From assembly GCA_036378955.1 (NCBI GenBank), contig DASUVM010000009.1:1-64000 (forward strand): DNA of 64,000 nt. Direction: 5' to 3'. The DNA is from DASUVM01 sp036378955 (GTDB lineage: Bacteria; Patescibacteriota; Saccharimonadia; Saccharimonadales; Saccharimonadaceae). The notes below the pieces were generated by a model that was not told the DNA's origin, did no database searches, and was given only the letters and a program-made list of their open reading frames with translations. How positions within the stretch are numbered: the first letter of the stretch is position 1; the number at the start of each line of letters is the position of its first letter. Below are positions 17,829 through 26,893 of the stretch, one piece after another. Position numbers and translations under genes: made by a program.

Positions 17829-18002
17829 ATGGTAGATAAAAAAGTACTCGTACTCGGCATGATTATTGGCGGGTTTCTCGGTGGTTTGATTGCCAGCTGG
17901 TTTGGGGCAAAACCGCTTGATGTTATATCGGTCATACTTGCAGTGATTGGCGCTATTGCCGGGGTTTTTGTGGTATATAAGTTTCATCAGATGAACCAAT
18001 AA
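17829..18002 (+). CDS. 57-aa two-helix membrane protein
   Basis: A short protein starting MVDKKVLVLGMIIGGFLGG. Two hydrophobic segments (about residues 6-25 and 30-49) are separated by GAKPLD, and the end is KFHQMNQ. A TATACT -10 box (17817-17822) lies 6 nt before the ATG, so the message is leaderless. It precedes an AI-2E family permease by 17 nt and could be co-transcribed with it. The glycine-rich first helix resembles small stress or YtxH-like membrane proteins, but the family is not certain. Confidence 0.6.
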   Translation: MVDKKVLVLGMIIGGFLGGLIASWFGAKPLDVISVILAVIGAIAGVFVVYKFHQMNQ

Positions 18003-18019
18003 GGTATGATAGGGTTATT

Positions 18020-19165
18020 ATGAACGTGACCTTGCGCGTTGAAACTCGTACAATTGTCCGCTTTATTACCGTAGTGGCTATTTTTGGCCTGACTATTTTT
18101 GCAGTGTGGAAAACCGGCAGTGCCTTAACTTTGATTGGTATTTCGCTTTTTCTGGCGTTAGCGTTAAACCCGCCGGTCAGCCGAATGGCAAGGTTATTAC
18201 CGCACAATAGTCGGATTGGTGCGACGGCCCTTGCTTATATCGTCATGCTTACCATCTTAGGTTTGTTCGCCTATGTTGCGGCACCGCCGATTGTGCAGCA
18301 AACGAATGATTTTGTGAATAATTTTCCGGCCTATATCGAAGACTTATCAAAAAAGCAGGGTTCATTTAGCCAGTTTCTTGAAAAATATCAGCTGCAAGAT
18401 GAACTTGACGAATTTGTTACTAAGGCAAAGCAGGAGTCTGGCGCAATTGCCGGTGGCATCGGTTCTTCGGTAGTAAGTGGTGTTAGCTCGGTGCTGAATG
18501 GCACAATCTCGCTCATTACTATATTGGTGCTGACGTTTTTGATGTTGATAGAAGGGCCAGCGTGGGTGCAGCGAATGTGGCGTCTTTATAGCGATAATCG
18601 TAAATTAAAGCGAGACCAACGGCTCATTACCCGCATGTATAAGGTTGTAACCGGCTATGTCAACGGCCAGGTGCTGGTGGCTGGCGTCAATGCCGCTTGC
18701 GCAATGGTGGTGCTATTTATTCTTACTCGTATCTTTAGCGAAGTGCCGCTTGGTGCGGTTTTGCCGCTGACGGGTATTATATTCATTGCAGCCTTGATTC
18801 CTATGTTTGGTGCCACAATTGGCGCAATTATTGCCACCACAGTGCTCTTGTTTAATAACATTCCGGCAGCAATCATCTTCTTAGTTTATTATATTTTGTA
18901 TCAGCAAGTTGAAAACAATGTGATTCAACCGGTAGTACAGGCTCGAACGGTGCAACTGAGTGCCCTGGGGGTGGTGACGGCAGCTATCATCGGCATTACC
19001 CTATTTGGCCTAATCGGCGCGATTATTGCTATTCCGGTTGCCGGCTGTGTGCGAGTTCTGATCGCCGATTATATTGAGAACAAGCACGATTATGTATCAC
19101 ACCACCCAGAACAAGGTAAGTTAGTAGCAGTAGGTCCCTCGACAAAAAAAGGGAAAGAAGCTTAA
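18020..19165 (+). CDS. AI-2E family transporter (PF01594)
   Basis: A 381-residue membrane protein with the family layout: two N-terminal helices, LALALNPPVSRMARLLP, a long extracellular loop (about residues 95-150), then helices including FLMLIEGP, the GYVNGQVLVAGVNA motif, and LIPMFGATIGAIIATTVLLF followed by QVENNVIQPVVQ. The last is the classic QxxENxxxxPxxxG region. Relatives are permeases or efflux proteins. The name comes from a reported role in autoinducer-2 export that is not general. TATGAT lies 9 nt before the ATG. Confidence 0.92.
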   Translation: MNVTLRVETRTIVRFITVVAIFGLTIFAVWKTGSALTLIGISLFLALALNPPVSRMARLLPHNSRIGATALAYIVMLTILGLFAYVAAPPIVQQTNDFVNNFPAYIEDLSKKQGSFSQFLEKYQLQDELDEFVTKAKQESGAIAGGIGSSVVSGVSSVLNGTISLITILVLTFLMLIEGPAWVQRMWRLYSDNRKLKRDQRLITRMYKVVTGYVNGQVLVAGVNAACAMVVLFILTRIFSEVPLGAVLPLTGIIFIAALIPMFGATIGAIIATTVLLFNNIPAAIIFLVYYILYQQVENNVIQPVVQARTVQLSALGVVTAAIIGITLFGLIGAIIAIPVAGCVRVLIADYIENKHDYVSHHPEQGKLVAVGPSTKKGKEA

Positions 19166-19181
19166 ACCCAAGTATAACGGC

Positions 19182-20618
19182 TTACAGTCGGTACCAGATG
19201 CTACCGTGGGCGGTGTCGTGTATGCCGATATGTTGATGAGCCAACTGCTCGCGTAGCTTGTCGGAACGCGCCCAATCTTTGGCTTCGCGTGCGCGCTGGC
19301 GTTCAATAATAAGTAATTTCACCTCTTCGCTTACATCTGGTGTTGTTTCTAGTAACTGTAGGCCGAATAGCTCATCGATAGTCTCAAGTAATTGCCTTAG
19401 GCTTGTTTGCTGAATATCGGCAAGCGGCGTGCGCTCTATTGTAGCGAATAGCTCGTCGATAATTCTAAAGGCCTGAGGCGACTCAAGATCGTCTTGCAAC
19501 GCCAGCAAAATGGCTTCGCGGGCCTGTTGCATTGCAGCCGAGAGCTCATCGCTCGATTTTTCAGCGTCGCTTTGCAGCGTGTCGTAAGTTTGCCAGCGTA
19601 AGCTGGCGATATTCTGCCAATTTCTGAGACGGTTTGCCGCAGCCGCCAGGTTCTCCCATGTAAAGTTACTTTCTGTGCGGTAGTGGCTTTGTGAAACAAA
19701 CATACGAAAATCAAGGGCACTGAAGCCCTGGTCGGCAAGGTCTTGCAGCAAAAAACTATTACCGAGGCTTTTAGCGAGCTTAGTGCCTTCGCTAAGTAGG
19801 TGCGCGGTGTGTAGCCAATAATGCGCCAGCGGCTTGTTGTGAGCGGCTTCGCTTTGGGCGATTTCGTTGGTATGATGCACCGGAATATGATCAATACCGC
19901 CGGTGTGAATATCGATGGTGTCGCCAAGCTTTGCTTCAATCATAGCCGAACATTCAAGATGCCAACCTGGAAAGCCCCGGCCCCACGGCGAATCCCAGAC
20001 CATTTCGGTGCGTTCGCCTTTTTTGTCAAACTTCCAGAGTGCGAAATCGTGCGGGCTGCGTTTTTCATTGTTGTAATCAACTCGGGCACCGGCCTTCATG
20101 CCTTCAAGGTCGAGGTGCGCAAAATCGGCATAATGCGGAAATTTACCGGTATCAAAATAAACACCATCATCAATACTATAAGTAAACCCCTTTTTTTCAA
20201 GCTGTTTGATGAGCTCGATTTGTTCCGGAATAAAGTCGGTTGCTTTGGTAATAAAAGTTGGAGTAATAAGGTTGAGCTGCTTGGCGCCATTCATAAATTC
20301 GTCGGTGTAGCGCTGCGCGACATCCCACATTGAAATACCTTCACGCTTAGCGCCTTTGAGCATTTTATCTTCACCTTCGTCGGCATCGCTCGCTAAATGG
20401 CCAACATCGGTAATATTCATAACACGTGTTACCTCAAAACCGCTGGCAATAAGCATGCGCACCAAAATGTCCCAGCGAATATACGCTACAAAGTTACCAA
20501 TGTGTGGCGTGCTATAAACAGTTGGGCCACAGGTGTAAAGGGCCACCTTGCCCTTATGAATGGGCCTAAAAGTTTCTTTCTTGTTGGTGGGTGTGTTGTG
20601 AAAATAAATATCTGACAT
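19182..20618 (-). CDS. cysS: cysteinyl-tRNA synthetase
   Basis: A 478-residue class I aminoacyl-tRNA synthetase that charges tRNA-Cys. The HIGH signature appears as TPHIGNF after the zinc-ligand cysteine in YTCGPTVY. The KMSKS loop is KLAKSLGN, and the other zinc ligands sit in WHLECS and GGIDHIPVHHTNEIAQSE. A DALR-type helical domain ends the protein. The ATG at 20618 fits the family N-terminus (SDIYFHNTPTNKKETF); a longer in-frame start only adds unrelated residues. It lies in a minus-strand information-processing block. Confidence 0.96.
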   Translation of the reverse strand: MSDIYFHNTPTNKKETFRPIHKGKVALYTCGPTVYSTPHIGNFVAYIRWDILVRMLIASGFEVTRVMNITDVGHLASDADEGEDKMLKGAKREGISMWDVAQRYTDEFMNGAKQLNLITPTFITKATDFIPEQIELIKQLEKKGFTYSIDDGVYFDTGKFPHYADFAHLDLEGMKAGARVDYNNEKRSPHDFALWKFDKKGERTEMVWDSPWGRGFPGWHLECSAMIEAKLGDTIDIHTGGIDHIPVHHTNEIAQSEAAHNKPLAHYWLHTAHLLSEGTKLAKSLGNSFLLQDLADQGFSALDFRMFVSQSHYRTESNFTWENLAAAANRLRNWQNIASLRWQTYDTLQSDAEKSSDELSAAMQQAREAILLALQDDLESPQAFRIIDELFATIERTPLADIQQTSLRQLLETIDELFGLQLLETTPDVSEEVKLLIIERQRAREAKDWARSDKLREQLAHQHIGIHDTAHGSIWYRL

Positions 20619-20739
20619 AGTGGTTCTCGCTGTTAGCTTATCAGAAGTAGGTGTGATTTTATATAGTGACAATGGAACACTAGTGCTTCATGGCTTCAGA
20701 ACTGCTGGTAACGTAACTACTAAGCTCGCATAAGACCTT

Positions 20740-21735
20740 TTACCTGTTGATCTCGCCTAGTGCTTTATCGGTTGCTTCAACTAGTTCTTTTTTAATGTGC
20801 TCGTACGATTCGTATACACGAAAGCCTGCTGAATAGCCATGCCCGCCACCGCCGAAGTAGGCGGCTACAACGTCGGCAATTTTTGCTTCAGGGTTGGCAC
20901 GTAATTTGCCGGTGAGCTTGCCGTCGGGGTAGGTTTTAATGGCAACGGCTAGTTTTACATCATAGACCAGCCGCATTTCGTCGAGCACTAGCACGCTGGG
21001 GTTATATTGGTCGGAATATTCGGCGATTTCTTCCCAGGGAATATGCACCAACGCGAGTGCGCCATCAAGATAATATTCAATTCTTTCAAGCAAGCGGCCT
21101 TTATAGGCTAGAATTTCGGCCGATTTCTTCATAAACTCACGGCGCTTGGCTTCGATTTCGGCGGGTACTGCGCCCTGCTCTACGAGTGTCGCAACGGCGC
21201 GAAAACTGCTAGCAGTGGTATTGGCGGTGGTAAGGCCCAGACTATCGGCCATAATTGAGGCATAGAGTGCCTCAGCGGCATCTTTACTTATATGCCAGCC
21301 TAGTTTTGTGGCAATATCGATAATCAGCTCACCGGTGGCAACGGCCTCAGGCGCAATAACAAGCTCATGCTCAAACGGCAGGCTACTGGTGACGGAGCCG
21401 TGGTGGTCAAGCGCAAAAACGGGGTGAGTCTCAAAAAAATGCTTTATTTCGGGAACTGCCAGTGTTTTCGAAAGTAACACATCACTAACGGTATCAACAA
21501 TAATTGCCATATCGGCTTTAGTGTTAAAATCGATGCTTACTCGATCCCAGCCGTCAATATAGCGAAGATATTTTGGCATCTCTACCGAACAATGCATGCT
21601 CACGGCTTTGCCTATATCTTCAAGAATGGCTTCAAGCGCAATTGCGCTCCCAAGTGAATCACCGTCAGGGTTCTCAGCTTGAACAATAACGATAGTTTGA
21701 GCTGATTCTAGGGCTTGTTGGATTTTTTCGTACAT
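20740..21735 (-). CDS. DHH-family phosphoesterase (NrnA / RecJ-like)
   Basis: 331 residues. The DHH domain shows QAENPDGDSLGSAIAL (first metal motif), VDTVSD and LDHHGS. The DHHA1 domain ends in GGGGHGYSAGFRV, the substrate-binding GGGHxxAAG-type loop. This is the layout of NrnA/GdpP-like enzymes that cleave short oligonucleotides or pAp using Mn2+. The cytoplasmic role is probably the last step of RNA decay. A TACAAT box lies 7 nt before the ATG, so besides reading through from the upstream unknown gene it may have its own leaderless promoter. Confidence 0.88.
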   Translation of the reverse strand: MYEKIQQALESAQTIVIVQAENPDGDSLGSAIALEAILEDIGKAVSMHCSVEMPKYLRYIDGWDRVSIDFNTKADMAIIVDTVSDVLLSKTLAVPEIKHFFETHPVFALDHHGSVTSSLPFEHELVIAPEAVATGELIIDIATKLGWHISKDAAEALYASIMADSLGLTTANTTASSFRAVATLVEQGAVPAEIEAKRREFMKKSAEILAYKGRLLERIEYYLDGALALVHIPWEEIAEYSDQYNPSVLVLDEMRLVYDVKLAVAIKTYPDGKLTGKLRANPEAKIADVVAAYFGGGGHGYSAGFRVYESYEHIKKELVEATDKALGEINR

Positions 21736-21740
21736 CTGTT

Positions 21741-22751
21741 TTATTGTAGCAGTCTAGCCCGGTTTTGGTATATCTCTTTTTGCAGTGCTTGATGCCGTGC
21801 TGCTGCCTCTTTTCTTATGATTACTTCCTGCCGTAATAATGCTGCCCTTGAAGCATAGTCGACAGCAATAGAATTTTGGGCAAAGTTAATAAGCGGTGTT
21901 TGCAGGTGGCTTGTCATGCTCCAAAGAAAGGCGTTATCTTCAACGCTTAGCGGCTCTCCATTGGTGTGGCAAATAATTATATCTGCGGCCAGCCGTAAGG
22001 CTTTTGTTTCACTATTCTCTTTAAGAAAATCACTGTCTTCTGTATACGGTGGTATGCTGCGAGCAACCGTAAGGGCTATTCGACCGACTGGGAGTGACAC
22101 CAGAATGTCGCTAGGTGGTTCAACCTCTCGGAATTTAATTGAAATTGGCACCTTTTTGAACTGATTTATCTCGCAAGGGTGCAGTGTATATAAGTCGTGG
22201 TTGTCAGAAGCGACTATATTGCCCTCTTCACGGTGTAAAGAAAAATACGGAAATAGATCACCATTTAATAGATAAGCAATCGCTACGAGCTCTGATGCTC
22301 GGCCATATTCTATTTGTTCTAAATCGGCCTCGCCCAGGTAATCATATAGAATGTTCACTATTTTTATTTGGAGCTCGGTGCGTAATGTGTTGGTGATAAC
22401 TTCTTGCTTTGCTCTCGCGCGAAAGGTCGCCTCGTAAGCTCGAAGTACATTCGCACCGAAGCGTACCGGGTGACGTTCAGGTAGATCGTCAGCAAGGATG
22501 CGGTCGATATCTTGATGGGCATGATTAAAATATTCGTCATCAGCTGTAAAATCTGGAGTTGCGATGGCATATTCGTAATAAAATGACGCTCTTTGAAGCA
22601 GCTTGCCGCTCGTTGCTGTTTTGCCGATTGTATCAATAATCTTCTTAAGCTCGTCGGGCAGTAAATGCTCTGCCGGTGCGACTGAATCTTCAATGTGCGC
22701 ACGCTTTGGTGGCTGTGGTGTCGAGAACTCTAAATTACCTGAGAATGGCAT
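21741..22751 (-). CDS. unknown protein between recR and the DHH phosphoesterase
   Basis: A 336-residue soluble protein, mostly helical, with no motif I recognise. Visible parts are a Pro-rich N-terminus (STPQPPKRAH), a helical core (RAYEATFRARAKQEVITNTL), a beta-rich middle (VPISIKFREVEPPSDILVSL) and a coiled C-terminus rich in Arg, Ala and Gln. It ends 5 nt before the DHH gene and starts 12 nt after recR, so all three are likely one operon and a DNA or RNA role is a reasonable guess only. Confidence 0.7.
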   Translation of the reverse strand: MPFSGNLEFSTPQPPKRAHIEDSVAPAEHLLPDELKKIIDTIGKTATSGKLLQRASFYYEYAIATPDFTADDEYFNHAHQDIDRILADDLPERHPVRFGANVLRAYEATFRARAKQEVITNTLRTELQIKIVNILYDYLGEADLEQIEYGRASELVAIAYLLNGDLFPYFSLHREEGNIVASDNHDLYTLHPCEINQFKKVPISIKFREVEPPSDILVSLPVGRIALTVARSIPPYTEDSDFLKENSETKALRLAADIIICHTNGEPLSVEDNAFLWSMTSHLQTPLINFAQNSIAVDYASRAALLRQEVIIRKEAAARHQALQKEIYQNRARLLQ

Positions 22752-22763
22752 ATCACACGCAAG

Positions 22764-23387
22764 CTAGTGAGAAGATACGCTTTTTCTGCCTTCAAGGGCA
22801 TGCTTTAGCGTAATGTGATCGGCGTATTCTAAATCGACCCCCACTGGCAGCCCGCGGGCCAGCCGGCTGATAATTACCTCGGCGCCTGCTTCTTCAATCT
22901 GTTTTTGCACGTAAAGGGCGGTGGTTTCGCCTTCAACGCTAGCATTGGTGGCAAGAATCACCTCTTTGACAGCATCATCTTTAATGCGTTGCAGCAGCTC
23001 GTGCACGTGTAGTTGCTCTGGCCCAATGCCATCGATTGGGCTAATAACGCCACCAAGCACATGGTAGGTGCCTTTAAATTGTCGGGTTTTTTCAAGCGCA
23101 ACGACATCGAGTGCGTCTTCAACGATGGCAATGAGTTGCTTGTCGCGCGACGGGTCGCTATAAAGGGGCGAAACGGCTTCGCTAGCATCGATAAGGGCGA
23201 ATGTTTTTGGGCATTCTTTGACATTCTCATGTAGGTGCTCGAGGCGTTCGGCAAGCTGGTGCGCCACTTTTTTATGACTTTTTAAGATATAGGCAGCATA
23301 GCGTTCGGCTGTACGTGGCCCAACGCCGGGTAAGTTGCCGAAGGTGTCTATAAGCTGTTCTAATGATTTTGGGAGTAATTGGGTCAT
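22764..23387 (-). CDS. recR: recombination mediator RecR, zinc-finger cysteines lost
   Basis: A 207-residue recombination protein that with RecO/RecF loads RecA at gaps. The N-terminal helix-hairpin-helix is clear (LPGVGPRTAERYA), as are the Toprim domain (IAIVEDALDVVALE, GGVISPIDGIGPEQL, VILATNASVEGETTA) and the C-terminal RLARGLPVGVDLEY. Between them, canonical RecR has a four-cysteine zinc finger. Here the stretch ECPKTFALIDASEAVSPLYS has only one Cys, so zinc binding should be absent. ybaB lies 48 nt upstream, the usual ybaB-recR pairing. Confidence 0.94.
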   Translation of the reverse strand: MTQLLPKSLEQLIDTFGNLPGVGPRTAERYAAYILKSHKKVAHQLAERLEHLHENVKECPKTFALIDASEAVSPLYSDPSRDKQLIAIVEDALDVVALEKTRQFKGTYHVLGGVISPIDGIGPEQLHVHELLQRIKDDAVKEVILATNASVEGETTALYVQKQIEEAGAEVIISRLARGLPVGVDLEYADHITLKHALEGRKSVSSH

Positions 23388-23435
23388 AAAAAATGAATAC
23401 CCACGCTTAGCGTGAAGCGGTTAAACTGGAGCTAG

Positions 23436-23723
23436 CTACATTCCCAAGTTGCCAAGACCACCCATAAGGGGCTTCATTTTTTCGGCAGCCACAGCTTGTG
23501 CCTTGCTCATAGCTTCACGAATGGCGATTTCTACCCATTTTTCAAGTTCGCCGATATCGCCAAGATCTACCTTGTCAGGGTTAATCGTTACTTTTTTGAT
23601 TTTTAGCTCGCCGGTTATTTGCACAATTACAGCGCTGTCGCCCGCCTCGACTTCAATAATTTCTTTTGAAAGCTCTTTTTGAGCCTTTTTTAATTTCATC
23701 ACCATTTTGGCTTGGTCAAACAT
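23436..23723 (-). CDS. ybaB: YbaB/EbfC nucleoid-associated protein
   Basis: A 95-residue DNA-binding dimer. It has the usual family length and pattern: MVMKLKKAQKELSKE, the central strand pair VIVQITGELKIKKVTINP, and the helical end AMSKAQAVAAEKMKPLMGGL. The ATG follows AAGGAG. The dimer is thought to bind DNA like tweezers. The conserved pairing with recR supports the name. Confidence 0.93.
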   Translation of the reverse strand: MFDQAKMVMKLKKAQKELSKEIIEVEAGDSAVIVQITGELKIKKVTINPDKVDLGDIGELEKWVEIAIREAMSKAQAVAAEKMKPLMGGLGNLGM

Positions 23724-23760
23724 TAAAAACTCCTTCTTTCTTTAAAAAATTATATCATTT

Positions 23761-25221
23761 TTACCGATAAAGCTTAAATCGCAGTGCTTCTTCGCTTTTG
23801 CGGCTATCGGTAATTAATTTCATTGAACGGTTTTGCAAGACCGATGTTGCAATAGTGTTTGTTTGTGCGCTCACTAGATAAGCTGGCACTTCAGCGAGCG
23901 GCTCGGCCGGGTTCAATATTTGCAAGTTCGGATAACTGCTTGTGAGCAGCTGAAAAAAGGCTTGCTTGTGCGCATCAACAACAATAACGCCACTCTGTAA
24001 TGGTGGCAGCTTTTGCAGCTGTGCTTTGGCAATTTTAATGTCCGCATCATATAATTCATGAACTTGATTACTGCGCGCCAAGCCATAAAAATAGCGATCA
24101 AAATTAAATTGCATCATTACTAGCAAAAGGGCTGCAATTGGTAGCAGTGCTGCCATGCGCGCATAAGGGTTACGCGGAAAAAGCTCGTACCAGTGCCGTA
24201 TGAAGAAGTAAAAACCATAAATCGTCAATAACATAAGCGGTACAAACATTAGCGCTGCTGGAGCATTAAAAATGACAATTGCCAGAATGCTGAGTGTAAA
24301 CCAGCTGACGACAAGAGTGTATCGCGGTTCGGTTATTTTTAAGCAGAGCCGAGTGAGGCCATAGAGGCTGAGTATCAGAGCAGGAAGGCTAAGATATGGC
24401 GTCATCCCTAGGCCCAGTTGAGGGTGTAAAAAGTCAAAGAAACCGTTTGCTAAGGTGATTGCTCTTTCGGTGATAGCCTGGAGGCTCGGCAGGGCTTCGG
24501 TAATACCGAGTAAGGGTTTTATGATCTCTGGGTGATTATAGATGCTCCAACCGAGTGGCAGAACAACCAGTAACAATGAGAAAATTGAAGTTGCCGCGAT
24601 GCCGAATTTGGCTTCAAATAAGATCTGTCGGCCGCTGGGCGATACAAAAAGCAGCACGGCCGCTGCAAGCGCGACATAGACGAGATAAGGTGTGTAAAAC
24701 ATGAAACCAACAATAATAAATGAGCACCATAACCAGAACTTCCAGGCCTTAGTGCGGTCTATAACGAGTGAGCCGGTTGCCAATAGTAGCATGGGCCATA
24801 GGCTGTAAAGTATGGCGGGGCTGCCGGTGCGGCCACGCAGCAAGAAGTGGGTCGAGGTGACAATCAAAAGAGTGCCGATAATGGCGATATTCTCTTTAAA
24901 CCAGCGTTTCAAGAGAATATAGGCTGCCATTACCATTAGAATGGCGTATATAACCGAGGGCAAGCGAATGCCAAGTGTGCCAACCTCAAAAAGTGCTAAG
25001 GTTACTTTTTGCAGGGCAATGTATGGCCCATCTACAAAAGAGCCGTTCAGCTTAAGATGACGTGCGGCAACGGCACTATTCATTTCATCGGCGCTGAAAC
25101 CGAGTGGAATGCTATTGAGCTGCCAAAGTGTTAAGCCGCCACAAATAATGATTAAGGCCACATAGGCGAGAATGTAGCGGTATCGATATAAAATAAGCTC
25201 TTTTAAGATTCCAAACTGCAT
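23761..25221 (-). CDS. GT-C fold membrane glycosyltransferase (PMT/ArnT-like)
   Basis: A 486-residue protein with about eleven hydrophobic helices. After the first helix comes FSADEMNSAVAARHLKLNG. The acidic DE pair in the first extracellular loop is the catalytic motif of GT-C transferases that use polyprenyl-phosphate sugars. RTGSPAILYSLWPML fits the next conserved helix. A smaller soluble C-terminal domain follows the last helix. It probably modifies a surface lipid or protein outside the membrane. TATAAT lies 9 nt before the ATG, giving at most a 2-3 nt leader. Acceptor and donor are unknown. Confidence 0.82.
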   Translation of the reverse strand: MQFGILKELILYRYRYILAYVALIIICGGLTLWQLNSIPLGFSADEMNSAVAARHLKLNGSFVDGPYIALQKVTLALFEVGTLGIRLPSVIYAILMVMAAYILLKRWFKENIAIIGTLLIVTSTHFLLRGRTGSPAILYSLWPMLLLATGSLVIDRTKAWKFWLWCSFIIVGFMFYTPYLVYVALAAAVLLFVSPSGRQILFEAKFGIAATSIFSLLLVVLPLGWSIYNHPEIIKPLLGITEALPSLQAITERAITLANGFFDFLHPQLGLGMTPYLSLPALILSLYGLTRLCLKITEPRYTLVVSWFTLSILAIVIFNAPAALMFVPLMLLTIYGFYFFIRHWYELFPRNPYARMAALLPIAALLLVMMQFNFDRYFYGLARSNQVHELYDADIKIAKAQLQKLPPLQSGVIVVDAHKQAFFQLLTSSYPNLQILNPAEPLAEVPAYLVSAQTNTIATSVLQNRSMKLITDSRKSEEALRFKLYR

Positions 25222-25521
25222 GTCTTTTGTATTATAGCAAAGGTTTGGTGCCTTGCTTTACTTATTTCTGGGTTTTTGGAATAAGACTTGTCAAACTGAG
25301 AGGCCACACCTAAGGCTAAGCAAACTTGACACTATGAATCGGTGCAGTAGAAGGACATTGTGTTTACCTGCCTATCTCGTGCACAGACTAGCGGGTGGCA
25401 CGGAAGGAGGGGCACCCGCCACACACGCAGCTTTAGCGAGCACGGTGGGGAGGTATGCCTTGAGTGACAGGACCCGGTGCCGATAGGCTGAGAAAAGATA
25501 AAGTAATAAGTTACCCTCATA
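25222..25521. other. 300-nt non-coding region with a candidate structured RNA
   Basis: No convincing coding frame or ribosome site. The GC-rich centre can fold: GCGGGTG (25391-25397) pairs with CACCCGC (25413-25419) around a loop containing GGAAGG, and GCCTATC (25370-25376) pairs with GATAGGC (25482-25488) to close a ~120-nt domain. No U-tract or clear promoter was found. I compared it mentally with SRP RNA, RNase P RNA and tmRNA; the diagnostic AGCAG, CRI and tRNA-like ends are absent. Confidence 0.3.
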
Positions 25522-26883
25522 TTACTCATGCTTGCGTTTATCAAGCGACATAAACTTCAAACGCTCTGGATGGAAATAGAGTTCAACTTTGCCAACCGGC
25601 CCGTTGCGGTGCTTAGAGATGATAAGGTCGGTAATGTGCTGGCGCTCGGTTTCGGGGTTGTAGTAATCTTCGCGGTAGATAAACATAACAATATCGGCGT
25701 CTTGCTCAATTGAACCCGACTCACGTAGGTCGGCCAGTTGAGGAATTTGCGGGCTGCGATTTTCAACCGTACGACTCAACTGCGAAAGAGCTACCACTGG
25801 CACATTAAGCTCGCGTGCAATCAGTTTTAGGCCTCGGCTAATCTCGCTTACCTCTTGTACGCGGTTGCCGTCAGAACGAGCGCTGGCGCTCATTAGTTGT
25901 AAGTAATCAACCATTAAGAGGCCGAGCGGGCGGTCATGCGCTAAACGCCTGGCTTTGGTGCGCATTTCAAGCACGGTCATGCCTGGCGTATCGTCAATAT
26001 ATATCGGTGCTTCAGCCAGCTCGCCCATGGCGTGAGACAGCTTTTCGAAATCTTCATCGCTGAGAGCACCGGTGCGAATGTTCCAGGCATCAACGCCAGC
26101 GGCGTCGGCCAGCATGCGGTCGACCAGCTGTTCTTTGCTCATTTCTAGGCTGAAGATGACTACTGGCTGTTTCTCTTTTGTGGCAATGTTGTAGGCAAGA
26201 TTCGTTGCAAGTGTGGTTTTACCCATGGCGGGCCGGGCGGCTAAAATAATAAGGTCACTGCGCTGTAAGCCGGCAGTCATGTTATCAAGATCTTTCCAGC
26301 CGGTGCGCACACCGCGCATTTTATTTTTATCACGGTGCAGCTCGTCGAGCCGGTCAAAGCTTTCGTTTAAAATCTGGTCTAAGCTCACAAGGTCTTGCTT
26401 AAGGTTGGTGTCTGAAACTGAGAAAAGTTCGGCTTCGGCTTTTTCAAGCAGTTCTTGCACCTCAGTATCTTCTTCGAAGCCCATTTCGGCAATCTCACTG
26501 CTGGCTTTGATAAGCCGGCGGCGCAGAGCTTTTTGGCGCACAATATCGGCATAGGTTTCGGCGTGTGCGGCGGTTGGCACAGAGTTAGTGAGCTCGCTGA
26601 TGTAGCCGGGGCCACCGACTAAGTCAAGCTCGTCTTTTTTCTTTAGTTCTTCTGTGAGTGTAAGCAGATCAACTGGCTTATGGGCTTCGAAAAGCCGGAG
26701 CATGGCAGCGAACATGCTTTTGTGGCGTTTATCGTAAAAATCTTCGGCCTTTAGCTTGTCGCTAATATCGGCCAATATTTCTTCATCAATCAGCACCGCG
26801 CCCAGCAGGCTTACTTCAGCTTCAAGGTTCTGGGGCGGCAGCTTGCCGGCGGGGTGTTTCTGTTGGGGTTGAGTTCTGGCCAT
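25522..26883 (-). CDS. dnaB: replicative DNA helicase DnaB
   Basis: A 453-residue hexameric 5'-3' helicase at the fork. The N-terminal helical domain is PPQNLEAEVSLLGAVLID. The RecA-like C-domain has Walker A LAARPAMGKTTLATNLA, LEMSKEQLVDRML, Walker B LLMVDYLQLM, and the arginine-finger region EVSEISRGLKLIARELNVP with SQLSRTVENR. DLRESGSIEQDADIVMFIYR is diagnostic. It lies 10 nt behind dnaX on the same strand, so helicase and clamp loader are co-expressed. Confidence 0.97.
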   Translation of the reverse strand: MARTQPQQKHPAGKLPPQNLEAEVSLLGAVLIDEEILADISDKLKAEDFYDKRHKSMFAAMLRLFEAHKPVDLLTLTEELKKKDELDLVGGPGYISELTNSVPTAAHAETYADIVRQKALRRRLIKASSEIAEMGFEEDTEVQELLEKAEAELFSVSDTNLKQDLVSLDQILNESFDRLDELHRDKNKMRGVRTGWKDLDNMTAGLQRSDLIILAARPAMGKTTLATNLAYNIATKEKQPVVIFSLEMSKEQLVDRMLADAAGVDAWNIRTGALSDEDFEKLSHAMGELAEAPIYIDDTPGMTVLEMRTKARRLAHDRPLGLLMVDYLQLMSASARSDGNRVQEVSEISRGLKLIARELNVPVVALSQLSRTVENRSPQIPQLADLRESGSIEQDADIVMFIYREDYYNPETERQHITDLIISKHRNGPVGKVELYFHPERLKFMSLDKRKHE

Positions 26884-26893
26884 GTTTTCTTAT

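Noticed and set aside
25370..25488. SRP RNA (ffs) because of a GGAA loop
   Set aside because: The invariant AGCAG side of the SRP loop is absent and the internal loop does not match.
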